Origin: Alkanindiges hydrocarboniclasticus
GTDB lineage: Bacteria > Pseudomonadota > Gammaproteobacteria > Pseudomonadales > Moraxellaceae
DNA: 64,000 nt
Reading direction: 5' to 3'
NCBI RefSeq assembly: GCF_001982605.1
Contig: NZ_MLCN01000022.1
Span: 62,001 to 126,000, forward strand
The first letter of the stretch is position 1, and every line of letters begins with the position of its first letter. This document shows positions 34,777 to 43,427 of the stretch, piece after piece. A program made the position numbers and the translations under genes. The notes below the pieces were generated by a model. That model did no database searches. It saw only the letters and a list, made by a program, of their open reading frames with translations, and was not told the DNA's origin.

Positions 34777-34920
34777 CATGTGGCTTAAAACCATAAAGCC
34801 CATTACCAGTCCAGCAGCCAGAAAAAACCACAGGTAACCTGCTTCCAGATTATTGTCATGGCCGCTACTGGCCACATATAAATGTCGGTCAATCATCCGG
34901 TGTACACGTCTGTTTTTCAT
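34762..34920 (-). CDS. Small single-span membrane protein, unknown
   Basis: A 52-residue protein starting MKNRRVHRMIDRHLYVASS, with a positively charged N terminus, then one hydrophobic helix (AGYLWFFLAAGLVMGFMVL) and a short tail. GGAGAGG stands right before this ATG, which decides the start against the longer 71-codon frame. I do not recognise a family. It lies alone between the VOC gene and ghrB, and its stop is inside a strong hairpin. Confidence 0.6.
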   Translation of the reverse strand: MKNRRVHRMIDRHLYVASSGHDNNLEAGYLWFFLAAGLVMGFMVLSHMGIAS

Positions 34921-35074
34921 AGCCTCTCCAGCCTTTAACAACCCAAACATCCTGCCTGGCTTTACATCATCAGTCACAAATAGCCTTCATACACACAATC
35001 CGAATTTTATGGCTAAAACTACATTATTTGTGCATTAATTCACATTCTATCAGCTTATTGTGAAATGTAAATTA

Positions 35075-36049
35075 TCAGTTTGACCAAACTGATGGATTAA
35101 CCATATAGGCTGGCTGTTTTCCATTCAGTGCACTATACAGGTTGTCAAAAGCCAGATCATTCATGGCCTGCCGGGTTTCAATGGTTGCCGAACCAATATG
35201 CGGTAGCGTTACCACGTTGGGCATGGCAAATAACGCTGAATCTGGCAGAGGTTCTCTGGTATAAACATCCAGCCCCGCACCCAGAATTTGCTGCTGGCTA
35301 AGCGCGTCTATCAGGGCCTGCTCATCAATCACCTGCCCGCGCGCCACATTAATTAAAATAGCCGACTTTTTCATCCGGGTCAGTTGCTCACGGCCAATCA
35401 GGTGATGGGTATGTTCATTTAACGCCACATGCACCGATACAAAATCCGACTGCTGCAACAGCGCATCCAGACTGCATCGCTGTGCGCCCAGTTGCTGCTC
35501 CAGCTCTGGCTTGGCATGCTGGCTGTAATACAGCACATTCATGTTAAAACCAAAACGGCCGCGCCGCGCCATAGCAGCGCCAATATTGCCAAGGCCCACA
35601 ATGCCCAGGGTTTTACCGTAAACATCCACGCCATACTGGGTGGGTTGCACGGTTTTGCGCCAATTGCCCTGCTTGGTCCACTGGTCAAGCTCAGCAACCC
35701 GCCGTGCTGCCGTCATGAGTAAGGCAAAACTCAAGTCTGCGGTGGTTTCGGTTAATACATCTGGCGTATTGGTCAGTAAAATGCCACGCTGATTCAGATA
35801 ATCCACATCATAATTATCAAAGCCCACTGAAATACTGGAAATCACTTTAAGCCTGTATGCATATTGCAGGATTGATTCATTCAGTACCCGACCCGAACCA
35901 ATCATGCCATCAGCCTGCGGCAACAGGTCCTGAAACTGTGCTTCCAGATTGCCTGCCTTGGGATTAATCATCAGCAGGTTAAAGGCCTCTTTGAGTTTTT
36001 GCTGAAGCGGATTTGATAAATTACTAAAGCCCACCACTGTTTTTTTCAT
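35075..36049 (-). CDS. ghrB: Glyoxylate/hydroxypyruvate reductase GhrB-like
   Basis: A 324-residue D-isomer-specific 2-hydroxyacid dehydrogenase. The NAD(P)-binding motif is GIVGLGNIGAAMARRGRFGFNM. The catalytic Arg lies in INVARGQVIDEQALIDAL, the Glu in LDVYTREPLP and the His in VTLPHIGSATIETR. The N-terminal stretch VISSISVGFDNYDVD and the overall alignment place it with E. coli GhrB, which reduces glyoxylate and hydroxypyruvate. A 2-ketogluconate reductase role is possible in this subfamily. It is divergent from the arsenic operon. Confidence 0.88.
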   Translation of the reverse strand: MKKTVVGFSNLSNPLQQKLKEAFNLLMINPKAGNLEAQFQDLLPQADGMIGSGRVLNESILQYAYRLKVISSISVGFDNYDVDYLNQRGILLTNTPDVLTETTADLSFALLMTAARRVAELDQWTKQGNWRKTVQPTQYGVDVYGKTLGIVGLGNIGAAMARRGRFGFNMNVLYYSQHAKPELEQQLGAQRCSLDALLQQSDFVSVHVALNEHTHHLIGREQLTRMKKSAILINVARGQVIDEQALIDALSQQQILGAGLDVYTREPLPDSALFAMPNVVTLPHIGSATIETRQAMNDLAFDNLYSALNGKQPAYMVNPSVWSN

Positions 36050-36143
36050 TTTAAAACCGTCCTGAAAATTAGCGCTAACCTAGCAGTTTTTACAGGATCA
36101 TTCAGTGTCATTGTTTTAAGAGTTCGTGATAAGTATAAATCAA

Positions 36144-36172
36144 TTGATAACTTTTAATATTTCAACTATTAT
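36144..36172 (+). promoter_or_regulatory. Predicted arsR promoter with leaderless start
   Basis: TTGATA (36144-36149) and TATTAT (36167-36172) are spaced by exactly 17 bases. Transcription would start about seven bases after the -10, which is the A of the arsR ATG at 36179. No ribosome site precedes that ATG, consistent with a leaderless message. Confidence 0.6.
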
Positions 36173-36180
36173 TGAAATAT
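36157..36180. promoter_or_regulatory. Predicted ArsR operator
   Basis: Perfect inverted repeat with arms ATATTTCAA (36157-36165) and TTGAAATAT (36172-36180) around six bases. It covers the -10 box and the first two bases of arsR, so bound ArsR would block polymerase and release on arsenite would open the operon. Confidence 0.65.
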
Positions 36181-36514
36181 GGAAACCAAATTGATTATTG
36201 CTGCCTTAAGTGCACTCGCGCAGGAATCCCGCCTGGCTATCTTTCGTCTATTGGTACAGGCAGGACCTGCTGGCATGCCTGCCGGCCGTATTAGTGAAGC
36301 AGCAGGGATTGCCCCGTCATCGCTGTCTTTTCACTTAAAGGAAATGAGCCATGCCAACATGGTGACTTCACGGCAAGAGGGACGCTATGTTATTTACAGC
36401 GCCAACTTTGACACCATGAACAGCCTGCTGGCTTACTTGACTGAAAACTGCTGTAACGGTGTTCCCTGCACGTCAGATAGGGCGTGCAATACACCCACGT
36501 CAGTTAACCCATAA
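36179..36514 (+). CDS. arsR: Arsenical-responsive repressor ArsR
   Basis: A 111-residue winged-helix repressor (LSALAQESRLAIFRLL, then SSLSFHLKEMSHANMVTSRQEGRYVIYSA). The CVCDL metal site of classical ArsR is missing from the DNA-recognition helix. Instead Cys91, Cys92 and Cys97 cluster in ENCCNGVPC near the C terminus, like the three-Cys As(III) site described for Acidithiobacillus ArsR. It should repress arsR-arsH-arsC-acr3. The start at 36179 fits the family N terminus and has no ribosome site. Confidence 0.92.
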   Translation: METKLIIAALSALAQESRLAIFRLLVQAGPAGMPAGRISEAAGIAPSSLSFHLKEMSHANMVTSRQEGRYVIYSANFDTMNSLLAYLTENCCNGVPCTSDRACNTPTSVNP

Positions 36515-36523
36515 ATCCAGAAT

Positions 36524-36649
36524 ATGATTAATTCTAAAGCTGAGGTGGTACTGGATATTTTGCTACGTCCAAGGTTAAACGAATTGACCAAGGACGATGG
36601 TAAACGGGTATTTAATAGGGAGAGCAACCGTGTCAACCAAGCCGCATGA
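36524..36649 (+). pseudogene. Remnant of a glutaredoxin-type arsC (C-terminal tail)
   Basis: A 41-codon frame between arsR and arsH reads MINSKAEVVLDILLRPRLN and then [12 protein letters not shown]. This resembles the last 30 or so residues of classical E. coli-type arsenate reductase ArsC (recalled form SEVVLDILQDAQ...FTKEDGEKVVD). The catalytic N-terminal part is absent: directly upstream is the arsR stop. The similarity fades after about codon 31, where the frame runs into the arsH start. I read it as the scar of a deleted arsC; a functional small peptide is less likely. Confidence 0.6.
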
Positions 36650-37352
36650 GTTACCCAGTCTGGATATTGGCCTGTTGCCGATACCGACCAAGCTACAAGT
36701 TGAAATGGATCACGCACTGAGCCATGCACCGCGTATCCTGATTTTATATGGTTCACTACGCACGCGTTCCTATAGCCGTTTTCTGGCACTTGAAGCCCAG
36801 CGCATACTGGAATATATGGGCTGCGAGGTCAGGGTATTCCATGCCGATGGCTTACCGCTGCCAGACAGTGAGGATGACAGCCACACCAAGGTGCAGGAGC
36901 TGCGCAGTTTAGCCTTGTGGTCAGAGGGCATGGTGTGGTGTACCCCGGAGCGGCATGGGGCCATGACCGGCATCATGAAAAGCCAGATTGACTGGATTCC
37001 TTTATCTCAGGGTGCAGTGCGGCCAACCCAGGGCAAAACCCTTGCACTCATGCAGGTTAGTGGTGGCTCTCAGTCGTTTAATGCAGTGAACCAGCTACGC
37101 ATTTTAGGCCGCTGGATGCGCATGTTTACCATTCCCAATCAGTCCTCGGTTCCCAAGGCATTTTTAGAGTTTGATGAAGCAGGACGGATGAAGCCGTCAG
37201 CGCTGTATGAGCGGGTAGTCGATGTGATGGAAGAGCTAGTCAAATTTACCCTGCTGCTGTGTGGTCGTCAGGATTATCTGGTAGATCGCTATTCGGAACG
37301 TAAGGAATCGGCAGAAGCACTATCACAACGGGTTAATCAAAGAAGTCTTTAA
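36630..37352 (+). CDS. arsH: ArsH NADPH-dependent flavin reductase/organoarsenical oxidase
   Basis: A 240-residue flavoprotein: [20 protein letters not shown] is the FMN-binding start of ArsH, followed by [23 protein letters not shown] and [23 protein letters not shown], all near consensus. ArsH oxidises trivalent methylarsenicals in characterised systems. I choose the GTG at 36630 with GGGAGAG before it; the ATG at 36597 lies in the arsC remnant and adds 11 unrelated residues. Confidence 0.93.
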   Translation: MSTKPHELPSLDIGLLPIPTKLQVEMDHALSHAPRILILYGSLRTRSYSRFLALEAQRILEYMGCEVRVFHADGLPLPDSEDDSHTKVQELRSLALWSEGMVWCTPERHGAMTGIMKSQIDWIPLSQGAVRPTQGKTLALMQVSGGSQSFNAVNQLRILGRWMRMFTIPNQSSVPKAFLEFDEAGRMKPSALYERVVDVMEELVKFTLLLCGRQDYLVDRYSERKESAEALSQRVNQRSL

Positions 37353-37387
37353 TTTTTTATTAAATCAATTTTTTTTTAGGGAATACC

Positions 37388-37888
37388 ATGGGTCAAAAAG
37401 TCTGGAATGTTTTAGTGCTGTGTACTGGCAACTCGGCCCGCAGCATTATGGGGGAAGCACTCATCAATGTGCTGGGACAAGGACGTTTTAAGGCCTATAG
37501 CGCGGGTAGCCAGCCCATGGGCCGGGTTAATCCATTTGCGGTTGAACAAGCGCAAACCATTGGCTATGACACCTCAACGGTACGCAGCAAAAGCTGGGAT
37601 GAGTTCTCACAGCCGGATGCTATTCCCATGGATATTGTGATTACCGTGTGTGATAGCGCAGCGGGTGAAAGCTGTCCATTATGGCGCGGTAGGCCCATCA
37701 AGGTACACTGGGGTTTTGCTGATCCCTCGCATATTGATGGGTCTGACGATGATAAGCGCGCTGCCTTTGCGATTACTTTTGCACAAATCCGCAAAAAAGT
37801 AGAAGCCCTCATGCAGTTGCCGATTGATAGCCTGACCACCGAGCAGCTTAAAGCCGGGTTACAGGCCATTGGCGATGCTGAGGTTTAA
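37388..37888 (+). CDS. arsC: Arsenate reductase ArsC, low-molecular-weight phosphatase type
   Basis: A 166-residue arsenate reductase of the LMW protein tyrosine phosphatase fold. The P-loop CTGNSARS (Cys12 to Arg18) is the CX5R catalytic loop. VCDSAAGESCPLW supplies further Cys residues, and WGFADPSHIDG carries the general-acid Asp. The protein reduces arsenate to arsenite for export by the Acr3 pump encoded next. It is a different family from the glutaredoxin-type ArsC whose remnant lies upstream of arsH, so the operon has apparently kept only one of two reductases. Confidence 0.92.
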   Translation: MGQKVWNVLVLCTGNSARSIMGEALINVLGQGRFKAYSAGSQPMGRVNPFAVEQAQTIGYDTSTVRSKSWDEFSQPDAIPMDIVITVCDSAAGESCPLWRGRPIKVHWGFADPSHIDGSDDDKRAAFAITFAQIRKKVEALMQLPIDSLTTEQLKAGLQAIGDAEV

Positions 37889-37902
37889 AAAGGATATAAG
37901 CC

Positions 37903-38922
37903 ATGAGCATTTTTGAACGCTACCTGACAGTCTGGGTTTTCCTGTGCATTATCGTTGGCATTGCTTTAGGCCAGTTTTTTCCGAGTTTGTTTCAAGCCAT
38001 TGGACATATGGAAATTGCCAAGGTGAACCTGCCCGTGGGCCTGCTGATCTGGGTAATGATTATTCCCATGCTGCTTAAAGTGGACTTTTCAGCGCTTATG
38101 GATGTGCGCCATCATGTCAAAGGCATCGGGGTGACGCTGTTTATTAACTGGCTGGTGAAGCCATTTTCCATGGCATTTCTGGCTTGGCTTTTTATTCGTC
38201 ATATCTTTGCACCGTGGCTACCAGCCGAACAGCTTGATAGTTATATTGCCGGACTCATTTTACTGGCAGCGGCGCCCTGTACCGCGATGGTGTTTGTCTG
38301 GAGTCGGCTGACCAATGGCGATCCGCTGTTTACACTGTCCCAAGTGGCATTGAATGATGCCATTATGGTGGTGGCCTTTGCGCCTATTGTGGCTTTACTG
38401 CTGGGCTTGTCGGCCATTATTGTGCCTTGGGATACGTTGATTACCTCCGTTGTGCTTTACATTATCGTACCCGTCATCATTGCCCAGCTCTTACGCAAGG
38501 TATTATTAAAAAAAGGCCAAGCCAGTTTTGATCGTGCGATGGAAATGATTAGTCCGTGGTCGATTACTGCTTTACTGGCAACGCTGGTTTTACTGTTTGC
38601 CTTTCAGGGTCAGGCGATTATTGAGCAACCGCTGGTCATTGCCTTGCTGGCAGTGCCGATTCTCATTCAGGTGATTTTTAATTCATCACTGGCTTACTGG
38701 CTCAACCGCGCTGTGGGTGAAAAGCACAATATCGCCTGCCCTTCAGCCTTAATTGGTGCATCCAATTTCTTTGAGCTGGCAGTTGCCGCGGCGATTAGCC
38801 TGTTTGGTTTTCATTCCGGTGCAGCATTGGCCACCGTAGTTGGTGTCTTAATTGAAGTTCCAATCATGCTGCTGGTTGTACGGGTGGTTAATCAAAGCAA
38901 ACACTGGTACGAAAAAGCCTAA
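37903..38922 (+). CDS. acr3: Arsenite efflux permease Acr3
   Basis: A 339-residue inner membrane protein with about ten hydrophobic helices. PVGLLIWVMIIPMLLKVDF, LAAAPCTAMVFVWSRLTNGDP (with the conserved Cys essential in Acr3) and IGASNFFELAVAAAISLFG are family signatures. It exports arsenite using the membrane potential. It starts 15 bases after arsC and is the last gene of the arsenic operon. The next gene is on the opposite strand. Confidence 0.93.
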   Translation: MSIFERYLTVWVFLCIIVGIALGQFFPSLFQAIGHMEIAKVNLPVGLLIWVMIIPMLLKVDFSALMDVRHHVKGIGVTLFINWLVKPFSMAFLAWLFIRHIFAPWLPAEQLDSYIAGLILLAAAPCTAMVFVWSRLTNGDPLFTLSQVALNDAIMVVAFAPIVALLLGLSAIIVPWDTLITSVVLYIIVPVIIAQLLRKVLLKKGQASFDRAMEMISPWSITALLATLVLLFAFQGQAIIEQPLVIALLAVPILIQVIFNSSLAYWLNRAVGEKHNIACPSALIGASNFFELAVAAAISLFGFHSGAALATVVGVLIEVPIMLLVVRVVNQSKHWYEKA

Positions 38923-38964
38923 CGCCTGCGCATCAGGCAGGCTATTTGACCATTGAATGACTTT

Positions 38965-39759
38965 TTACTGATTTTTCAGTAGTTGCCACAGTAGCCGTTT
39001 TTTGAGCGGCTGCTCAATCAGCTCAGATAAATGTGGCAGGCGCTCAATCCGGTCAGGACAAACCTCATCAGCCAGTTCACTCATTAGGCCAACCCGCTTA
39101 TCCAGGCCCAGCCGAAACAGGAAACCATTCAAGGCGGCCCTGGAGCCTGTCATTCGCTGCCAGCGCTGTCCTTCAGACAAAGGCCATGAAAAATGGCTAA
39201 GCTCCGGTTGCCGGAATGCCAGCAGGATATTTTTCCACAATGTATGTAACTGCGGGTTTTGCAGGTCTGCTTCATTCACCAGCACAATCCACTGGTTAAT
39301 TTCACAAGCCTGCAAGCGAAAACTATGCAGGTTTGCAGTGGCAGCAGGTTCCACTTCAAAATGATCAACAGCCTGTATTGCATCACTTTCAGATAGCAGA
39401 CTCACCTGATCAACCCTGTGCTTAACCAGTTCAGGCTGCAATACTACCGGTTGAATTGCTGGGGATGGATGATCCAGATTTGCTGCTGCCTGACCCAGTT
39501 CCGGTACTGTGCTGGCGTGAACAAGGGCTTCAGGCTGAACAATTTTGCGGGCAGGCTCATTGATAAAAGAGTCAGCCATAGCTACAGTGACAGGGTGATG
39601 CGCGACTTTCTCAGTGCTATTATTTGTTTCTAATTCATCCGTTGCTTGGCGCCACAATTGTACGCTTGGCGCAGATGCAGATTTGGTTACAACAGCCCGG
39701 GGCACCCATTGACGGATGCCAAGCGCAGTTAGTAGAGCTCGCTGCCGGGCGTCGTGCAT
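38965..39759 (-). CDS. Candidate DNA polymerase III psi subunit (HolD-like)
   Basis: A 264-residue protein usually left as hypothetical. The N terminus RQRALLTALGIRQWVPR resembles the HolD start (recalled E. coli form LQQLGITQWSLR). The C-terminal part WIVLVNEADLQNPQLHTLWKN and LPHLSELIEQPLKKRLLWQ resembles the HolD core and its last helix (recalled PALTDLRANPTARAALWQQ). Between them lie about 110 residues of low-complexity, probably disordered sequence, making it about twice the E. coli length. Psi links the clamp loader to chi and SSB. The ATG directly follows the leuA stop, so it is translationally coupled to leuA. Assignment rests on weak similarity. Confidence 0.6.
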   Translation of the reverse strand: MHDARQRALLTALGIRQWVPRAVVTKSASAPSVQLWRQATDELETNNSTEKVAHHPVTVAMADSFINEPARKIVQPEALVHASTVPELGQAAANLDHPSPAIQPVVLQPELVKHRVDQVSLLSESDAIQAVDHFEVEPAATANLHSFRLQACEINQWIVLVNEADLQNPQLHTLWKNILLAFRQPELSHFSWPLSEGQRWQRMTGSRAALNGFLFRLGLDKRVGLMSELADEVCPDRIERLPHLSELIEQPLKKRLLWQLLKNQ

Positions 39760-41307
39760 TTACATTACTTCTTCGGTTTGCGGGTTGGCCTTGCCTTCTG
39801 TGGTTAGCCAGTTCAGCGCATCCAGATAGGCCTTGGCGCTGGCAATCACAATGTCCGTGTCAGCCCCCTGACCCGTCACAATGCGTCCATTCTGGTTGAG
39901 GCGCACAGCCACTTCACCCTGACTGTCCGTACCGCTGGTAATGGCATTGACCTGATACAGCTCAAGGTTGGAACCGGATTTTGCCAGCACTTCAATGGCC
40001 TTGAACGTTGCATCAACCGGGCCGGAACCACTCTGGCTAACTGGCATGTCCTTGCCATCAATTTTAAGTACCAGATGCGCACGCGGTGTTTGGCCGGTTT
40101 TACTGGTCACTTCCAGCTCTACCAGTTCAAAGCGCTTGATCACATCAGAACCCTGATGGCCGGCAACCAGTGCATGCAAGTCTTCATCAAAAATTTCGCT
40201 CTTGCGGTCAGCCAGATCCTTAAACCGGACAAACAGTTCATTGAGCTGCTCATCGGATTCAATGCCAATACCCAGTTCATCCAGACGGGCACGAAATGCC
40301 GCACGACCAGATAGCTTGCCCAGCGTCAGCTTATTGGTTTTCCAGCCCACATCTTCGGCGCGCATGATTTCATAGGTTTCACGGTGTTTTAAAATACCAT
40401 CCTGATGAATGCCGGATTCGTGGGCAAATGCATTGGCACCCACAATCGCCTTGTTGGGCTGTACCACATAACCGGTAATGGTCGACACCAGCCGTGAACT
40501 GGGCACAATTTCTTCAGTGCGGATATTGGTCGTAACGTCATAAATATCACGACGCACGCGCGTGGCCATTACAATTTCTTCCAAGGCGGCATTACCTGCC
40601 CGCTCACCCAGACCATTAATGGTACATTCCACCTGACGCGCACCACCACGCACCGCTGCCAGTGAATTGGCCACTGCCATACCCAGATCATTATGGCAAT
40701 GCGCTGACCAGATTACCTGATCTGAATTGGGCACTTGCTCCAGCAAGGTTTTAAAGCGCTCATAAATCAGCTCGGGCGTAGAATACCCGACGGTATCCGG
40801 CACATTAATGGTTTTAGCACCTGCCTTGATCACCTCGTCAAAAATTCGCACCAGAAACGGTACTTCCGAGCGAATCGCATCTTCGGCAGAAAATTCCACA
40901 TCATCGGTGTATTCACGCGCAATCTTGATGGCTTTAACAGCCGCCTCAATTACCTGCTCTTCATTCATGCGCAGTTTGTATTGCATGTGAATGGGACTGG
41001 TGGCAATAAAGGTATGCACCCGACCACGATTGGCTGCCTTAATGGCTTCACCAGCACGACGAATATCTTTCTCGTTAGCACGCGCCAGTGAACAAATAGT
41101 GGAATCCTTGATAATGCTGGCAATACTTGAAATGGCCTCAAAATCACCGGGACTCGCCGCTGCAAAACCAGCTTCAATCACATCAACACCCAGACGCTCC
41201 AGTTGCCGCGCCACCCGGAGTTTTTCTTCCTTGGTCATGGCAGCACCGGGACTTTGTTCCCCATCACGCAAAGTGGTGTCAAATATGATTAAACGGTTGC
41301 TAGTCAT
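39760..41307 (-). CDS. leuA: 2-isopropylmalate synthase
   Basis: A 515-residue enzyme of leucine synthesis that condenses acetyl-CoA with 2-ketoisovalerate. The N-terminal TIM barrel has [30 protein letters not shown] (metal His) and [13 protein letters not shown]. The C-terminal regulatory domain, about residues 390-510, mediates leucine feedback inhibition. An AAGGACAGG ribosome site precedes the ATG. The 140-base upstream gap shows no obvious leucine-rich leader peptide. The HolD-like gene follows without a gap. Confidence 0.97.
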   Translation of the reverse strand: MTSNRLIIFDTTLRDGEQSPGAAMTKEEKLRVARQLERLGVDVIEAGFAAASPGDFEAISSIASIIKDSTICSLARANEKDIRRAGEAIKAANRGRVHTFIATSPIHMQYKLRMNEEQVIEAAVKAIKIAREYTDDVEFSAEDAIRSEVPFLVRIFDEVIKAGAKTINVPDTVGYSTPELIYERFKTLLEQVPNSDQVIWSAHCHNDLGMAVANSLAAVRGGARQVECTINGLGERAGNAALEEIVMATRVRRDIYDVTTNIRTEEIVPSSRLVSTITGYVVQPNKAIVGANAFAHESGIHQDGILKHRETYEIMRAEDVGWKTNKLTLGKLSGRAAFRARLDELGIGIESDEQLNELFVRFKDLADRKSEIFDEDLHALVAGHQGSDVIKRFELVELEVTSKTGQTPRAHLVLKIDGKDMPVSQSGSGPVDATFKAIEVLAKSGSNLELYQVNAITSGTDSQGEVAVRLNQNGRIVTGQGADTDIVIASAKAYLDALNWLTTEGKANPQTEEVM

Positions 41308-41450
41308 GGCTACCTGTCCTTACTGATCAAAAACGCATGGGATGTGGCTAAAACAGCAACATCGCAACTGAAAAAGAGGCTTATTGTATCTTGATTTGAA
41401 GGGTTAAGCTTAAAAATTCAAGTCCTATCTTGCTATGCTGGTGGTGTTGA

Positions 41451-43376
41451 TCAGGAGCTGATCTCAAGCGCAATTTTTCTGGCCGTGTAATCAGCCAGCG
41501 TTTTAGCCTCAAAACCCATACGCCAGTAAAGCAGATCCAGCACGTCCTGCTCCTCCTGACTAATAATCGTATCTGACCACAAACAGGTTTCCGCAGCTGC
41601 CAGAATATTCATGCGCTCACGCTTGAGCAACCCTGCCAGTTGATGTAAAACCTGACCCAGATTAACGGGATCATCGGTTACACGTTTCTTTTGTGCCACA
41701 TCAAACTGTCGTGCTGATAAAATTGTCCGTAATACCCGCAGGCGTGCCTGTGCGATTTGTTCAGGTTTTAGTTTTTGCACATGCAACAGGGATTCCACCA
41801 AAAAAGTTATGGCCGGGCCACAGTTCTCTATGGCAACAGGCACCACAGGCGGTAACTGCTTAAGCTTGGCCTTGACGCGCTCCAGCAATAGCACATCCAG
41901 CAAACCAATATGTCCATCCAATTGGATAATATCAGCCAGACGGGTCAGTAACTGGCGCGCTGCACTGGCAGGCAGTTCTCCCAAGGCATCAATCGCCTGC
42001 AAAAAAATACTGATGTATAGACGCGGGTCAAGTTTTGCCAGTGCCTCTACAATGGCTCGGCTGACCTGCTGCTTTTCGGGTTCACAGGCAATCTGCTGGC
42101 GCAGGGCTAAAATGGCCGCCAGCAGTTCGCGGCAACCTGCCGACGTACTAAGCGCGCGCTTGATCACATCAGGACGTGCTGCGTTCTGGCGCATTTGTGG
42201 GCTTAATGGCTTGACCGCATCCTTGATTTTTACTGTTACGGGATGCAGCCGAACGGTAGGTAATGGCACGGGCGGCTGCCATTCAATCGGGGCAACTTGC
42301 TGCTCAGGGGAAACAATTTCATCGTGCACCACTATCTCTGCCTGAGACTGGTCAAACTGCTTGCGCACCAGAATCCGCTCCTGCACCTTGGCACGCCGCA
42401 ATGCAGCCGGACTGATTTCGCCAATTCGGTGATCAAGGTCAGGGTGCGTTGCAAACAGGCTATTGCTATGGAGTGCCTGCCCAAAACAAAAATGGCTGAT
42501 GGATTCGGTATACACGCCATGTAACTGGGTGCCGATATGATGGGTGCGGATTCTGAGTAAGGCCTGTAGTACGCCATTGGTGCGGGTAAACTGCATGCTG
42601 GATGCATCCGCCAGAAACTCGCGCTGCCTTAAAATGGCAAACTTGAGCAAACGGGCCATCAACACGCCAAGGCTTCCCACCAGCCAGACCAGCCCGCCAA
42701 TGGCAATAAACAGGGCGTCGGCATGCCGGTTACGCTGCACATGACGTTGCAGGGAAAAACCAGTTTGGGCAATCCAGCTACCCAACTGGCTCACTGCAAG
42801 CAAGCCCGCAACCCACGCCACCAGACGCAAATTAAGCTGGGTATCCCCATGACGGATATGACTATATTCATGGGCAATCACGCCCTGTAACTCATGACGA
42901 TCCAGCGTCTGCAACATGCCCCATGTTACTACCAAGGCCATGTCCATAGCGCGGTAACCTGCCACAAAGGCATTGACGCCCAGCTCATCATCCAGCACAT
43001 ACAGCGCCGGCATGGGCACACTGGATGCCACTGACATTTCCTCAACCACATTTTTCAGCATGCGTTCTTCAGGAACCGTCGTTTCAAACTGGATACGCCG
43101 CGCCCCCAGACGATTGGCCAGTGCCCGCCCGCCCTCGCGTAAGCGGTAAGCTTCCCAGAACGATCCGCCCAGAATTATCACCAGCATACTGACAATAATC
43201 ATAGGGGTTAATGAATGATGAATAAAGGAACCGGATTGCTCAAAGGGATACAGCACCATGCCAACCAGCAGGTTCATGACAAAAATGGTAAAGCCCACTG
43301 CCAGCACAAACAAAGTGACCAGTATTAGGGTATAGCGCTTTGCCTGTTCCTGCCTGCCCCAGAAGTCCACATTCAT
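41451..43376 (-). CDS. HtpX-like M48 membrane metalloprotease with long C-terminal extension
   Basis: A 641-residue protein. Two N-terminal membrane helices (near residues 16-40 and 57-72) precede an M48 domain with HEYSH at 169-173. A third ligand Glu in REFLADASSMQFTR and further helices near 185-240 follow. The last 300 or so residues, after THPDLDHRIGEI, have no match I recognise and look like a soluble helical region. HtpX proteins are normally about 290 residues, so this is a strongly extended form. The ATG at 43376 with AGGA before it is preferred to an upstream TTG. lemA lies just upstream on the same strand, the usual LemA-M48 pairing. Confidence 0.85.
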   Translation of the reverse strand: MNVDFWGRQEQAKRYTLILVTLFVLAVGFTIFVMNLLVGMVLYPFEQSGSFIHHSLTPMIIVSMLVIILGGSFWEAYRLREGGRALANRLGARRIQFETTVPEERMLKNVVEEMSVASSVPMPALYVLDDELGVNAFVAGYRAMDMALVVTWGMLQTLDRHELQGVIAHEYSHIRHGDTQLNLRLVAWVAGLLAVSQLGSWIAQTGFSLQRHVQRNRHADALFIAIGGLVWLVGSLGVLMARLLKFAILRQREFLADASSMQFTRTNGVLQALLRIRTHHIGTQLHGVYTESISHFCFGQALHSNSLFATHPDLDHRIGEISPAALRRAKVQERILVRKQFDQSQAEIVVHDEIVSPEQQVAPIEWQPPVPLPTVRLHPVTVKIKDAVKPLSPQMRQNAARPDVIKRALSTSAGCRELLAAILALRQQIACEPEKQQVSRAIVEALAKLDPRLYISIFLQAIDALGELPASAARQLLTRLADIIQLDGHIGLLDVLLLERVKAKLKQLPPVVPVAIENCGPAITFLVESLLHVQKLKPEQIAQARLRVLRTILSARQFDVAQKKRVTDDPVNLGQVLHQLAGLLKRERMNILAAAETCLWSDTIISQEEQDVLDLLYWRMGFEAKTLADYTARKIALEISS

Positions 43377-43427
43377 GATTCCTGTCAATGTGTTTTAAAT
43401 AGTTAAGCCTAAAGAATTCATACGGCT

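Noticed and set aside
41308-41450. Leucine attenuator peptide upstream of leuA
   Set aside because: No Leu-rich short frame followed by alternative hairpins was seen.
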